64,000 nucleotides of DNA from assembly GCA_029834535.1 (NCBI GenBank), contig JAQMWT010000022.1:30137-94136 (forward strand), given 5' to 3'. This document shows positions 9,435-19,417 of the stretch, piece after piece. The notes beneath the pieces are model-generated. The model did no database searches. It was not told the origin of the DNA and saw only the letters and a list, made by a program, of their open reading frames with translations. Origin of the DNA: Chrysophaeum taylorii. Taxonomy: Eukaryota; Sar; Pelagophyceae; Pelagomonadales; Pelagomonadaceae. The position numbers were made by a program, and so were the translations under genes. The number at the start of each line of letters is the position of its first letter. Positions within the stretch are counted from its first letter, which is position 1.

Positions 9435-9626
9435 CATTCGTCGTAGTCTCTTTCGCAATATCTTTGTTGTCGGCGAGTGTCAGCAGCAAGACCGGCGGGA
9501 CGATCGGGAAATGCTGCGCGCGCGCCGCGTAGGTGGTGGTGGGAGGCGACTGACTCCCAAAACGGACGGACGACAAGGTCGCTACCGCAGCAGAGGGGTT
9601 GTGGCAAAAAAATAGCCTCGGCAAAG

Positions 9627-10562
9627 ATGATCTTTGTTGTTGTTGGGTTGTTTCTCGTTGGCGCGACGGCCATGATCGAGGAGCGCGACGTGTGTCCCAC
9701 GCGGATGCGGGACGCCCACCTGTTTCCGCGCGACGTCTTCTACACGGGCCTCTTTGACTCCTTCCTTTGGAACTCGACGCTGTGGCCCGTTGGCTACCGG
9801 TTCCACTTCTTCGACAACGAGCAACTCGAGGCCTCGGCGCGGAATCTCTCGGCCATCCTCGAAAGGAACAACGTCACGGGGCTCTACGAGGCCTTCACCG
9901 CGCTCCGACCCTGGGCCTTCAAGTCCGACCTCTGGCGCTACGCAATTCTGTGGGCTTGCGGCGGCTTTTACGTCGACTCGAAAATGAAGTTACGACAAAA
10001 TATGGACGGTTTCCTGGAGAGAAGCGGCTGGGAAAAGAGCACCCAGGAGGGCCCACTCCTCATTAGTTGCCGCGATCTCACGGCGACCGCGAAGGACCGC
10101 TTCCACAACATCACGGCAATCTGGCAGGGTTTCATCGTCTCCGAGCCGAGACATCCCGACTTGATCAAGGTGCTGAGGAGTGCGATCGACAACGTGCTCC
10201 AGCGAAGATATTTCGAGGATGAAGGGGTTCTCAGGATGCTCTACATCACGGGTCCCAACGCGATGGCGAGGGCGATCCAGACCGACCCCGACTGGCACAA
10301 GAGGGTCAAGCTTCCGTGTCGCTGGGGAAACCACGGCAACGAGCTTCGCACCGTCTTCGGGGGTCGGCCCCCCGGCACGGGCACCCTTCTCTGGATGGAC
10401 CAGAAGCTCCACAACACGCTCCGCAACGGGGCGATCCACTCCTACTCGAACCTCTACAAAGCCCACCGCGTCTACGTCGACGACCCTCCTTGCGCTCAAA
10501 ATTGCCATCTCATAACCGATCCTCGCCACCACCACCCCCGGCTACCGGAGGCTCCGCGATGA
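9627..10562 (+). CDS. GT32-like glycosyltransferase (Och1-type), secreted/Golgi
   Basis: A 311-residue protein from the Met at 9627, which begins a hydrophobic signal/anchor (MIFVVVGLFLVGATAM). The core AFKSDLWRYAILWACGGFYVDS is the conserved 'KSDLWRY...GG-Y-D' motif of DXD-containing sugar transferases of the GT32 type (Och1, alpha-1,4-galactosyl- and inositol phosphoceramide mannosyltransferases). Such enzymes act in the Golgi lumen on glycoproteins or glycolipids. Here the usual D-x-D reads D-S-K, so metal binding may be altered. Further matches are ITGPNAMARA and a late IHSYSNLYKAHRVY. Its stop codon is 23 bp from that of the convergent helicase gene. Confidence 0.75.
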   Translation: MIFVVVGLFLVGATAMIEERDVCPTRMRDAHLFPRDVFYTGLFDSFLWNSTLWPVGYRFHFFDNEQLEASARNLSAILERNNVTGLYEAFTALRPWAFKSDLWRYAILWACGGFYVDSKMKLRQNMDGFLERSGWEKSTQEGPLLISCRDLTATAKDRFHNITAIWQGFIVSEPRHPDLIKVLRSAIDNVLQRRYFEDEGVLRMLYITGPNAMARAIQTDPDWHKRVKLPCRWGNHGNELRTVFGGRPPGTGTLLWMDQKLHNTLRNGAIHSYSNLYKAHRVYVDDPPCAQNCHLITDPRHHHPRLPEAPR

Positions 10563-10585
10563 CTACAAAACCACCACCACCCACC

Positions 10586-13051
10586 TTACGACGACGACGA
10601 CACCACCTCATCATCCGTAGTAGCACTCGTCGCAGCAGTAGCAACAACCCCGGGGGGTACGGCGGGAGAGCGGATGACGAACCACGAGTCTCGTCTAGAA
10701 AAAGTGGCGGATTTAAGGGCGGGGTCGTGGACGACCTCAACTCCGCACTCCACGTGGAGCTTGCGTATCCGGTCGGGCGTCATCGCAGTCCCGCCTCTCT
10801 CGATGCAATGGAGCCATTCCCCGAGCTTGGAGTGCCGCAGAGGGTAGGTTCGACACCCGTCGGCCGCGCGACGGAAATCGCAGAGTTCCGCAATCCGCTG
10901 GTCGAAGACTCTCGCGCGCTCGTCAAAAACAAAACCCACCGCCTCGAGGCTCCGCAATTTCTCGGCATCGAGGCGGCCCGCTTTGTAGTCAATGCGCACC
11001 CGACGTACCCACTTCCCGAGATCGACGACGACCGGGCGCGCCTTTCGGTCGTCGTCGTCGTCGTCGTCGTCGTAAACGATCGGCACCTTGCACCTCGTGG
11101 GCACGTGGCCATGGGCTCTTTTGTGATTTTCGTACGCGGCGAGACCCGCGTCGAAGATGTCATAAAACCTGGGCGCCTTGGGCCTCGACTTGGGCTTTTT
11201 TGTCTCGAAGCCGACGCGCCTGAGCTCCTTCAACCGCTCGGGCAAGATCATGCCGTCGGCGAAGCGACGGTTCTGGTTGCGGACCCAGGACCCGAGGCGG
11301 GTCGAGCGTGCCACGCGCGGATTTTTGCGCTTTGCCTCGGTATAGGCCTGCCAATCCTCCAAGTTTAACTGCCATTGAGCCGCTTTCGTGTCCCAGACCA
11401 TCCCGAGCGCGTCCAGTTTCGCCACCTGGTCGGGCATCAGCTTGCCCTGCTTGAAATCGACTCGCTGCCGCGACACCCAGGAGCCCAGGCGGTTTTCCTC
11501 CATATACGCGAACGGCACCATGCAGTGGCCGTACTGCGCGTGGAAGCGCACGAGTCCTTCGTACCTTTCGTCCCATTTCGACGTCAGCCGCAGCACGGCC
11601 GCCCTCACGAGGTCGTCGAGCGCCTTGGCCATGCCCGGGACCTTGGCATCCACGATGATGCGCGGTTCCTTCTTTGGTTCATTCTGGTCGTCCGAAGAAA
11701 CACCCGGCAGCACCAGCCCGTCATCCCTGATTACGGCGCGCCAGTCCTCCGCGTCGCCGACCGCCCGGAGGACGGCCAACACCGTCCCGAAGTCGCTCTC
11801 GTCCACGTCGTCCATCGTGATTTCCTCGTCCTCCTCCTCCTCCTCGTCGTCGTCGTCCGGGTTGTGTGTTCTTCTTCTTCTTCTTCTTCTGGTCGCGCGG
11901 ACCGGCACGACCACGAGTCCCCTGGTTTTGCCGGGGGCCGCTCGCGCCGCGCGCGCGGCCATCTGCGCGATGTCGAGGTGAGATCTCCTCGGTTCGGCGA
12001 CGACGACGGCGTCGATCGACGGCACGTCGACGCCCGTAGCGAGCAACCGCGCGTTCGTTAGGAGGTGCTTTTCAACGGCCGAATTGCTCTCGCGCACGAC
12101 CCTCAGGATACCCTCGCGCTCCTCGGGCGACATCCCGCCTTCGACGTACGTCGTCTTTACCTCGGGCCGGTCGACGACCTTGAAGACGACGCCGGCCGCG
12201 GCCGTGAACGCCTTGACGCGGACCGTGCGGTTGAGGAAGCACAAAGCGCGGCTCACGCCGTAGTCGTCGTATATCCGCTTCAGCACCAGCGCAATCTCGA
12301 CGTCGTCGGCCTGCTTGTCGGCGACGCGCGGCGAGTCGACGACGACGACCTGGAGGGGCACCGTTACGCCGCTCGCCGCGGCAGCCTCGCGCGACATCTC
12401 GAACACAACCTCTCCGTACGAGGTTTTGTCGTCCATCGAGTGCCGCGACCGGTCGGCCATGGGGACGCGCGTCGCGATGCGCGGCGTCGCCGTCATAAAC
12501 AGCCGGAACCGCGCGCGGAATTCGTCCGAGACCGCCGCTCCGTACCCGCTCGGTTTATGCTTCCGAGTCACGTACGTCGTCACGTGCGCCTCGTCCAGCA
12601 CCGCAATGTCGACCGTGCGCCTCGAGCGCGCGAGGGCCTCGACGAGCTTGGGCAGCGACCGATACGTCGACACGATCAGTAGTAACCTCTTCTCTTCTCC
12701 CGACGACGACAACGCCTCGCGCAGCGCGTCGACGCTCGTCGTCCGAAGCACGTCCCCCGCCGCGCGGCTCGCGACCACTAGAGTTGTATCGAGCAGCTCG
12801 GGCGACCATCGCCGGTACTCGCGCAGCGTCTGGTCAACGAGCGCGAGCGTAGGGACGACGACCACGCCGATTGACTTGGCGAGCGATGCGACCACGCGGG
12901 CGCCCACGAGCGTCTTGCCCGCGCCCCCGGGCAGCACCACCGTGGCGCGAGTGGCGCCTCCTCTCGCGTGCGAAACGACGGCCTCGATGGCGGCGGCCTG
13001 GTGCGGCCGCGGCGTGCACAAAAACCGCCGAACCAACACGCCACAACGCAT
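10586..13051 (-). CDS. Superfamily 2 DEAH helicase with four C-terminal helicase-associated (HA) repeats
   Basis: About 821 residues from the Met at 13051 (MRCGVLVRRFLC, possibly an organellar leader). Helicase motifs: PRPHQAAAI (Q-like), PGGAGKTLVG (Walker A), VLDEAHVTT (Walker B, DEAH), FMTATPR (motif III), LLTNARLLATGVDVP (motif V) and QMAARAARAAPGK (motif VI). An acidic run (DDDDEEEEEDEE) follows. The C-terminal third then contains four repeats of the HA type, each with LGSWV/LGKWV/LGEWL and a following L..L...G pattern (LGSWVSRQRV, LGSWVRNQNR, LGKWVRRVRI, LGEWLHCIER). HA repeats are thought to bind nucleic acid and occur in bacterial plasmid helicases and in large numbers in some algae. 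The frame runs further upstream over the divergent DDX42-like gene, but the region before 13051 looks non-coding. Function unknown. Confidence 0.85.
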   Translation of the reverse strand: MRCGVLVRRFLCTPRPHQAAAIEAVVSHARGGATRATVVLPGGAGKTLVGARVVASLAKSIGVVVVPTLALVDQTLREYRRWSPELLDTTLVVASRAAGDVLRTTSVDALREALSSSGEEKRLLLIVSTYRSLPKLVEALARSRRTVDIAVLDEAHVTTYVTRKHKPSGYGAAVSDEFRARFRLFMTATPRIATRVPMADRSRHSMDDKTSYGEVVFEMSREAAAASGVTVPLQVVVVDSPRVADKQADDVEIALVLKRIYDDYGVSRALCFLNRTVRVKAFTAAAGVVFKVVDRPEVKTTYVEGGMSPEEREGILRVVRESNSAVEKHLLTNARLLATGVDVPSIDAVVVAEPRRSHLDIAQMAARAARAAPGKTRGLVVVPVRATRRRRRRRTHNPDDDDEEEEEDEEITMDDVDESDFGTVLAVLRAVGDAEDWRAVIRDDGLVLPGVSSDDQNEPKKEPRIIVDAKVPGMAKALDDLVRAAVLRLTSKWDERYEGLVRFHAQYGHCMVPFAYMEENRLGSWVSRQRVDFKQGKLMPDQVAKLDALGMVWDTKAAQWQLNLEDWQAYTEAKRKNPRVARSTRLGSWVRNQNRRFADGMILPERLKELRRVGFETKKPKSRPKAPRFYDIFDAGLAAYENHKRAHGHVPTRCKVPIVYDDDDDDDDRKARPVVVDLGKWVRRVRIDYKAGRLDAEKLRSLEAVGFVFDERARVFDQRIAELCDFRRAADGCRTYPLRHSKLGEWLHCIERGGTAMTPDRIRKLHVECGVEVVHDPALKSATFSRRDSWFVIRSPAVPPGVVATAATSATTDDEVVSSSS

Positions 13052-13110
13052 TTGGTTCAAGCTGCGTGCCACTGCCAGCGTAATATACTTGTGTAGCTTG
13101 CAGACACGAA

Positions 13111-15048
13111 ATGTGGCGGCGGCGAGCCGGTGGCGGAACCTACAATCCGCCGCAGTCGAAAACCGTGGCGAGGCCGGGGGAGGAGGCGTACGTCGCGAGC
13201 TCGCGCGCGAAGCACGACGCGAGACCCAAGTCATACTTTGACGAGGAGAGCGACGACGACGACGAGGAAGTCTCGAAAAAAACGAAGGAGACAGAAGACT
13301 TTGAAGAAGTCACGAAAAACAACGGCTTCGAAGACGAGGAAGACCCGCTCGACGCTTTCATGGCGGGGGTGAACGCGAGCCTGAAGAAGAAGACGGAAAA
13401 AAAGAGCCCGCGGCCCGAGCGGCTGGACCTGGCGGCGCGCGACGCGGTAGACGAGGCGGCGTTCGCGGAGCGCGAAATCGAGGATGACCACGCGAAACGC
13501 GAGAAGAAGAATGAGGAGGAGGAGGAGGAGGAGGCAAGGTTCGTGGACGGTCGGCTCGTCGTCGACCGCGAAACGAAGAAAAGGAAGATCGCCGCTTTTA
13601 AGGTGACCCACGAAGGTCGCGAGTATCCGGCGTTCGTACCGACGACGACGGCTCGGGCGTGGAACGGCGACGCGCTCGAGGCCGAAGACTGGCCGCGGTG
13701 CGCGGAAGCCGCCGTGCGGCCGATGCGCGATTTCGGGGACCTGCCGATCGCGTGGCTGCGGCGGGCCATCGAGCGCCGCGGACTCTCGAAACCTACGGAC
13801 GTCCAGGCGGTCGCGGTGCCGGCCGCGTTGTGCGGGTTCGACGTGCTGGCAACAGCGCAAACCGGGTCGGGGAAAACTCTCGCCTACGGCTGGCCGATGC
13901 TCGCATACGTCGCCGCGCAGCCGCGTAGCCAGCAGGACGAGGGGCCAATCGGGCTAGTGGTGTGCCCGACGCGAGAACTAAGCGATCAGGTCTCTCGATC
14001 GCTGAGAAAGTTCGCGCCAGAAAACGTAGACGTCGTCGCCGTCTTTGGCGGCGCGGGCAAGTGGGAGATGGGCCGCGCGTTGCGGCGCGGCGGCGACATC
14101 GCCGTCGCGACCCCGGGTCGGCTGTTGGAACTGGCCGCGGAGATCCCAAATCTGCTGCGATCGCGGTGCTGCGTCGTCGCCGTAGACGAGGCCGATCGCA
14201 TGTGGGAGCTCGGTTTCCACGACCAGCTCGCGTCGATCATAAAGGCCGTGCGGCCCAAGGAGCGCCAGCTCGTAGTGTGTTCGGCGACGATGCGCCACGA
14301 TTTGGAGTTCCTCGCGCGAGGTTCGATGCGCGGCAGGTGGACGTGTAGGCTCGCTGCGCGCGAAAACCAAATCTCGGATCGCGTCTCGCAGCGAGCGGTG
14401 GTGCTGGGCTCGGACGACGAGAAAACCGTGTGGCTCCAGAGATACTTGCCGAGTCTTGGGGGTAAGCCTCTCGTTTTCGTGTCTCAAAAGGCGCGAGTCG
14501 ACGACTTTGTCTCGCGCTTTGGCTGTCTCGGTCTCCACGGTGACAAGGACGCGCGCGAGCGCGGCGAGATATTGGCCGCCTTCAAGCGCCGAGGGGTAAG
14601 GGCCATGTTGGTGGCGACGGATCTTGCGGCGAGGGGGCTCGATCTCCACGTGACCGCTGTGGTCAACTTGGACGTGCCCAAGTCCATCGAGGACTACGTC
14701 CACCGGGTCGGCCGCGCCGGCAGGCGAAGCGAGGACGGCGTTGCCTACACCCTCCTCGCCCCAAAGGACAAGCCCTTCGCAAGGCTCCTCGTCAAGAAGC
14801 TCCTCATGACCGCCGGTGGTGCCAACAATACAAACCGGCCTTCGATGGACCTCCTGCAGTTTGCCGACCTCAAGTACGTCGCGACCGACGATTCGTCCGA
14901 CCGCGGCTTCGGGGCCGAAGTAGCCCCGCCCCCCTCCTACCCCCCTTCGTTTCCTGCCGCCCCGACCGCGGGGAGTGATGGGACGGCCGAGGCCATCGCA
15001 CGGGCCCGGGAAATTGCCCTCCGCCTCCGAAAACCCACCACCTCCTAA
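13111..15048 (+). CDS. DDX42: DEAD-box RNA helicase, DDX42-like
   Basis: A 645-residue protein. An acidic/lysine-rich N-terminus contains EEDPLDAFMAGV, the DPLDAFM motif typical of DDX42 and Prp5/DDX46. The core shows the Q-motif region (KPTDVQAVAVPAAL), ATAQTGSGKT (about residue 248), VCPTRELSDQ, ATPGRLLE, VDEADRMWELGF (DEAD, about residue 359), SATM, FVSQKARVDDF, LHGDKDARER, ATDLAARGLD and HRVGRAGR. The line GGAGKWEMGRALRRG and the end (VAYTLLAPKDKPFARLLVKKL) resemble DDX42 most. DDX42 (SF3b125) is an RNA-dependent ATPase linked to the U2 snRNP and pre-mRNA splicing in the nucleus. Its ATG is 59 bp from the divergent helicase start, implying a shared promoter. Confidence 0.9.
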   Translation: MWRRRAGGGTYNPPQSKTVARPGEEAYVASSRAKHDARPKSYFDEESDDDDEEVSKKTKETEDFEEVTKNNGFEDEEDPLDAFMAGVNASLKKKTEKKSPRPERLDLAARDAVDEAAFAEREIEDDHAKREKKNEEEEEEEARFVDGRLVVDRETKKRKIAAFKVTHEGREYPAFVPTTTARAWNGDALEAEDWPRCAEAAVRPMRDFGDLPIAWLRRAIERRGLSKPTDVQAVAVPAALCGFDVLATAQTGSGKTLAYGWPMLAYVAAQPRSQQDEGPIGLVVCPTRELSDQVSRSLRKFAPENVDVVAVFGGAGKWEMGRALRRGGDIAVATPGRLLELAAEIPNLLRSRCCVVAVDEADRMWELGFHDQLASIIKAVRPKERQLVVCSATMRHDLEFLARGSMRGRWTCRLAARENQISDRVSQRAVVLGSDDEKTVWLQRYLPSLGGKPLVFVSQKARVDDFVSRFGCLGLHGDKDARERGEILAAFKRRGVRAMLVATDLAARGLDLHVTAVVNLDVPKSIEDYVHRVGRAGRRSEDGVAYTLLAPKDKPFARLLVKKLLMTAGGANNTNRPSMDLLQFADLKYVATDDSSDRGFGAEVAPPPSYPPSFPAAPTAGSDGTAEAIARAREIALRLRKPTTS

Positions 15049-15560
15049 CGCGCTTCTACGGCTGCCGCAGCCTCGACCTCTTCGAAGAGAGAGTCTTCGG
15101 GGGCCAGACTGATCAGAGCGGCATAGATCCTGGGGTGCTCAAGGGAGGCGGTATCACAGCAAAGACGCATGCCGCTTGCAGAAGACGGACGGACGGACGG
15201 CAGACCGCGAGGAGCGTTTTGTGTCGGGAAAAGAGAGCCGCCGCTCGCTCGCAGAGAACGGCAGAGCGCGAGCAAGCCCCTAGGCAGACAGACAGACAGA
15301 CAGACGGACGGGCGTAGGGGCCGTCGGCGTTGCTGTAGGCGTCCTGGCGATCACGGAAGCCGCTTGTGAGTAGTGTTGGAGACCGCACTTCTTCTTAGCC
15401 CTCTCTCGCCCAGGTCTCCTCCCCTCGACCTTCCTTCCGACCCCCAAGAAGAATAATCTGATCTGTCCTTCTTGAGTTTACTCGAAGAAACCTGACGTAA
15501 CCGCGCCCTAACCCTCTCTCTACTGGTGTCGTCGCCGAGTCCTTGGCGACTGCTAGTAGG
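15049..15560. other. Intergenic / RPL10A 5' region, AGAC microsatellite
   Basis: An (AGAC)n tract lies at about 15284-15309. On the minus strand 15129-15045, a short frame after a CCCCAG acceptor-like site reads IYAALISLAPEDSLFEEV and could be the last exon of an undefined small gene; I could not find its other exons. The part nearest RPL10A is pyrimidine-rich, as expected for a ribosomal-protein leader. Confidence 0.4.
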
Positions 15561-16250
15561 ATGTCCAAGCTTAACCAGGAGATCATCAGCCAGGCTGTGG
15601 ACAAGATCCTCGCGTTCGCCGCGGGCGATGAGGTGACCCACGACGGCAAGCCCAAGCAGGGCAAGAAACGCAAGTTCGTTGAATCGATCGACCTTCAGAT
15701 AGCGCTCAAGAACTATGACCCGCAGCGCGACAAGCGCTTTTCCGGAACTTTCAAGCTCCCCGAGGTACCTCGCCCCAACATGAAAGTCTGCGTCATCGGC
15801 AACGCCGTCCACTGCGAAGAGGCCGAGCGCGTCGGCGTCGACAAGATGTCCGTGGACGACCTCAAGAAGTTTAACAAGAACAAGAAAATTATCAAAAAAT
15901 TTGCCAAGAAGTACGACGCCTTCCTCTCTTCCGACAACCTCATCAAGCAGATTCCGAGGCTTTTGGGTCCGGGCTTGACTAAGGCGGGCAAGTTCCCGAC
16001 CCTCATCGAATCCGGCGCCGACCTCACCGAGCGCATCGACGCCGTCAAGGCCACCATCAAGTTCCAGATGAAAAAGGTCATGTGCCTCAACGTCGCCGTC
16101 GCCAACGTCGGCATGACCAAGGAGGCAATCTGCCAGAACATCTCCCTCTCGGCCAACTTCCTCGCCTCGCTCCTCAAGAAAAACTGGCAAAACATCAAAG
16201 TCCTCTACATCAAGTCCACCATGGGACCTCCCACCCAAATCTTCTTCTAA
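15561..16250 (+). CDS. RPL10A: 60S ribosomal protein L10a (uL1)
   Basis: A 229-residue, single-exon protein starting at MSKLNQEIISQAVDKIL. It is collinear with eukaryotic L10a/uL1: KRKFVESIDLQIALKNYDPQ, DKRFSGTFKLP, RPNMKVCVIGNAVHCEEA, IPRLLGPGLTKAGKFPT, and the end VLYIKSTMGPP. uL1 forms the mobile L1 stalk of the large subunit next to the E site. The C-terminal residues (PPTQIFF) differ from the usual short basic end but the length is normal. The preceding leader is rich in CTCT/TCTT pyrimidines. A (TTC)n tract follows the stop at about 16283-16303. Confidence 0.97.
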   Translation: MSKLNQEIISQAVDKILAFAAGDEVTHDGKPKQGKKRKFVESIDLQIALKNYDPQRDKRFSGTFKLPEVPRPNMKVCVIGNAVHCEEAERVGVDKMSVDDLKKFNKNKKIIKKFAKKYDAFLSSDNLIKQIPRLLGPGLTKAGKFPTLIESGADLTERIDAVKATIKFQMKKVMCLNVAVANVGMTKEAICQNISLSANFLASLLKKNWQNIKVLYIKSTMGPPTQIFF

Positions 16251-18718
16251 TCATCTAATAAGTGAGACGATGCCAGATCCTTTCTCTTCTTCTTCTTCTT
16301 CTTCCGGGATCTGGGATATCTCTGCATCGCGCCACTCGGGGCTTTCGTCCTGTGAGTACCGGGTCGAAAAGCGATTATGGCCCTCTAGAAACTAACAACA
16401 TTTAGCAAGAAGGAAGGAAATGAAAGGAAGGAAGAAATACAACACCGCCGTCGGTGCGGGCGCTTTTGCCTCCTAAGCGGGGCGGATCGACATTCCCCTC
16501 GCTAAGAGAAAGAGAGGTCATCTCATGCCCAGAGATCTCCGAGAAGATTGGTGCGGCGAGGCCGACACGTCGTCACCCCATTGCTCCGCGTGGCGTCGGC
16601 CAATGCGACGCCGTTCGCACACAGTACAAGTGGCTCGTAGCACCGCGCCCCGCTGATGAGCTTAGAATAGAACCTCGGCGACTTCCATCCCACCGAAGAA
16701 GGAGCAACGTTTGTCTTCTGTGCCCTGATAACATTGGAGTCGTGGCGAATCTGAGATGTTGACCCGCCGCAAGGTTTCAGGCCAAAATAAAATGGTAGCA
16801 ATACAAAACTCGAAGGTCGACCGTGCCTGCGTCCTGGCGGAAGCAAGGCACGGTGATTTGGAGAGGGTGCATGCCCTCAGCCCTCAGAGAGAGACACTGA
16901 ACAACACGCATCGCAGCGTCATCGTTGGGACAGCACCGTCGCCCCCACTTTTGCAATCAATCAATCAAGGCCCTGCCTTTGACAAACAAAACAGGAGCCC
17001 GATGCATGATTAGAAGGGGAGAAGCGAGACGACAGAGACGCACCGGCGATAAGCGAAGTGTGGCACGGAGGATATATAGACAAAGAGCTAGGCCAATCAG
17101 CGAGCTCCCCGATGCTGCACCCAGGAAGAGAACAGGAGCACGACGCTAGACTAATGTGAATGGCCAGCATCAGGATACGGCCGAGCAGCAAGCAGCGTTT
17201 GCAACCGGGAGGCTGGCAGCAAAAAGGGTGGGTTGTGGGGTCAAGAGTGGCACCAGGCGGACCACGCGCGTCGACTGGTGGAGGCAACGATGATTTGATT
17301 TGCATCAAATACCACTCAGAAGAAGATGCACTGGATGTAGTTTCTTTGTCGCCATCTCCCGCAACCAACAATCCAACGGGCTCCTCTGGCGCTGCTTAGA
17401 GATCGTCAATGGCAAACGCCGCAGCTGCCGAGGATCGCAACAGCTGCTTCATCATCGCACACTTGAGTGACATGACATTGCGACTCGAGAGGACTCTGAA
17501 ACATCGAGTGCCCCGTTCTAAAAAAAGGTGCGGTGAGTTCTGCGGCGGAGCACCGCATATCCCAGGGGGGTGAGGAGAGCTTGGTAACTACAAGTCATCA
17601 ACTCTCTCCTACCTGCCCGGTATTTGCGCCCATCGTAGTTTCTCGCGCTTCTCTCTCCAGGATGATGAAGGAATTATATTGCCAAGGCCCCTTCAAATCG
17701 AGAGCCTCAGTGCTGTCGCGACGAAGAGGCATAGAATCGCCTTTCGGAATCCAGGGACAGCAGCACCTCTCAGTGCGGTTCGCGCGGGAGCCCAGTGGCT
17801 CTGGCTCGTCGTCAACGGATACGATGGCGGGTATGGCTCGTCGAATTCCGAGTTTTCGTTCAATAATCGGTGTCGCTTTGAACAGGGAGGTTTGACCCTT
17901 CGCGAGAGTGGCCCCCGGGTCGGTGTCTGTTGAGCCTTTTTTAGTGCGGCTTTGTGCCTCGATCGGGACCCCCTGTCCATTTCCACCGCTCTTTTTTTTG
18001 CACCGGTTCCGGGTGGAATCGCCTGCTCCATGACGCACGTCGAGACCTTATGAGCGTCGCTACACATACGAATCCACAACAATTGACGAAAAATACCAGG
18101 GCTTTGGGTGAGAGGCGCAGTAAATAAAATTGAGTCGTAGTAGGTGATAATAATAAACTTTCCAAGGCTCCTCCTCTACGGACGGCCACATGCGCAATGC
18201 GAGCGACGTCGTCGCCTCGCCCGACGCCATGATGACCTCGCGGCGGCGGCGGCGGCGGCGGCTTCGGGAGCATTAGCTTCGAGAGGGGAAGGACCACCCC
18301 CCCCACTTTGGCGGTGGTGGCAGCGGTCGTCCGTAGTTAGGCTCAATAGCAGCAGTCTTGGTTGAACACACGAACTAGTAGTTGGGATGACAACTCGTGC
18401 TCTCGTCCGTTTCCCCCTTTTCCGTAATTGCCACGAATTGCGAGGAGTGATTACCACCTTGCCACGTCATCGAAAATGAGGCGAACCCGCGTGATGACGT
18501 GTCGAGTTGAAAATTTCGCGGGATGAGGCCGTTCAAACGGATTTCAAAAACGAAACATCTATTTGGTGCGGTAAGTAACTAGAGGTTGAAGAGTTTCGAA
18601 AGGCTTCTGTAATTGGCGCGCGTCATCGAGTTGGGATTGGAAGAGGGCCGATTTCTGTTCATTTGTATTTGGCGTATTTGGCGAATTTTTGAGAGCGCCT
18701 TCCGGGAAGGAGAAGGTA
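16251..18718. other. 2.5 kb intergenic stretch, no gene recognised
   Basis: Contains simple repeats: (TTC)n just after RPL10A, and GGC/CGG runs near 18240-18262. Several short open frames exist on both strands (for example the minus strand 17598-18038), but none shows a domain or the codon bias of neighbouring genes. No tRNA, 5S or spliceosomal snRNA core sequence was recognised. Confidence 0.4.
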
Positions 18719-19417
18719 ATGAAGCGCGCGCGCGAGCTAGAGGACGAAGAGCTCAAACGAGACGAGGAGGCCGAGCTCAAGCGGCTTCGGGCGGAGTTGG
18801 AGCGCGAGGAGGCCGAAAAGGAAGCGGCGCTCGAGGCGGCGCTCATTAAGGCGGCCCAAAAGGAGAAGAAGCAAGATATCGCTGCCTTGGTCCTGAAGAC
18901 TGACACGCCGCCGCTCGAAGAGAGTGCTCCCGTAGAGGAGACTGAGGAGGAGGAGGAGGAGGAGGAGGATGACGATGCGACCGAGGATGATGAGGAGGAG
19001 CCCGAGGACGCATTGGAGGCGGCGATGGCGGCGCACGCCGCAAAGCTCAAAAAGGAGCAGAAGCTGCGCGACGAGGAGGAAGAGGAAGCGATGGCGGAGG
19101 AGATGCGTAAGATTGCCGAATTGGAGCGCGAGGCCGAGGCGATCGAGCGAGAGGCCAAGGCCTTCGAGCAGCAGCGCATGGAGCAGCTCGAGCGCGAGGC
19201 CCAGGCCCTCGAACAAGCCGCCGTAGCTGCTGAGGCCTCGAAACTCGCCATGCTTCAGCGCGAAAGAGAGGAAGCCTTTTCGGTGCACTTCGCCGTCGGA
19301 CCACGCTGGGCGATCAATCCTGGCGCGCCGCCCCCCCGTCCCACGATCCGCGTGCCGTCGCCGCCCCCCAACGTCGTTACGCCTGCTGTAGTCAGCCCCT
19401 TCTCGCCCTTCGTCTGA
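18719..19417 (+). CDS. Glu-rich coiled-coil protein of unknown function
   Basis: A 232-residue protein from the ATG at 18719 (MKRARELEDEELKRDEE). It is highly charged: residues 1-55 and about 100-185 form long alanine/glutamate/arginine heptad-like stretches expected to be coiled coil, separated by an acidic Glu/Asp run (EEEEEEEEDDDATEDDEEE). The last ~45 residues are Pro-rich (PPPRPTIRVPSPPPNVV). No catalytic domain is seen. Because such low-complexity sequence can arise on either strand, the call rests on the strand with a sensible start, consistent codon bias and non-repetitive ends. The minus-strand frame is a serine-run artefact. Confidence 0.6.
   Translation: MKRARELEDEELKRDEEAELKRLRAELEREEAEKEAALEAALIKAAQKEKKQDIAALVLKTDTPPLEESAPVEETEEEEEEEEDDDATEDDEEEPEDALEAAMAAHAAKLKKEQKLRDEEEEEAMAEEMRKIAELEREAEAIEREAKAFEQQRMEQLEREAQALEQAAVAAEASKLAMLQREREEAFSVHFAVGPRWAINPGAPPPRPTIRVPSPPPNVVTPAVVSPFSPFV

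Noticed and set aside
8267-9532. 421-codon plus-strand frame overlapping the hydrolase
   Set aside because: Arg/Pro/Gly-rich, a typical +1 shadow of the hydrolase gene.
10845-10870. tRNA B-box-like GGTTCGA sequence
   Set aside because: Lies inside the helicase coding region and no cloverleaf or A box could be found around it.
12315-13241. 308-codon plus-strand frame opposite the HA-repeat helicase
   Set aside because: Ser/Thr/Arg-rich antisense shadow without any domain.
18559-19251. Serine-run protein on the minus strand
   Set aside because: It is the reverse complement of the Glu/Asp-coding repeats of the coiled-coil gene; long poly-Ser is an artefact.
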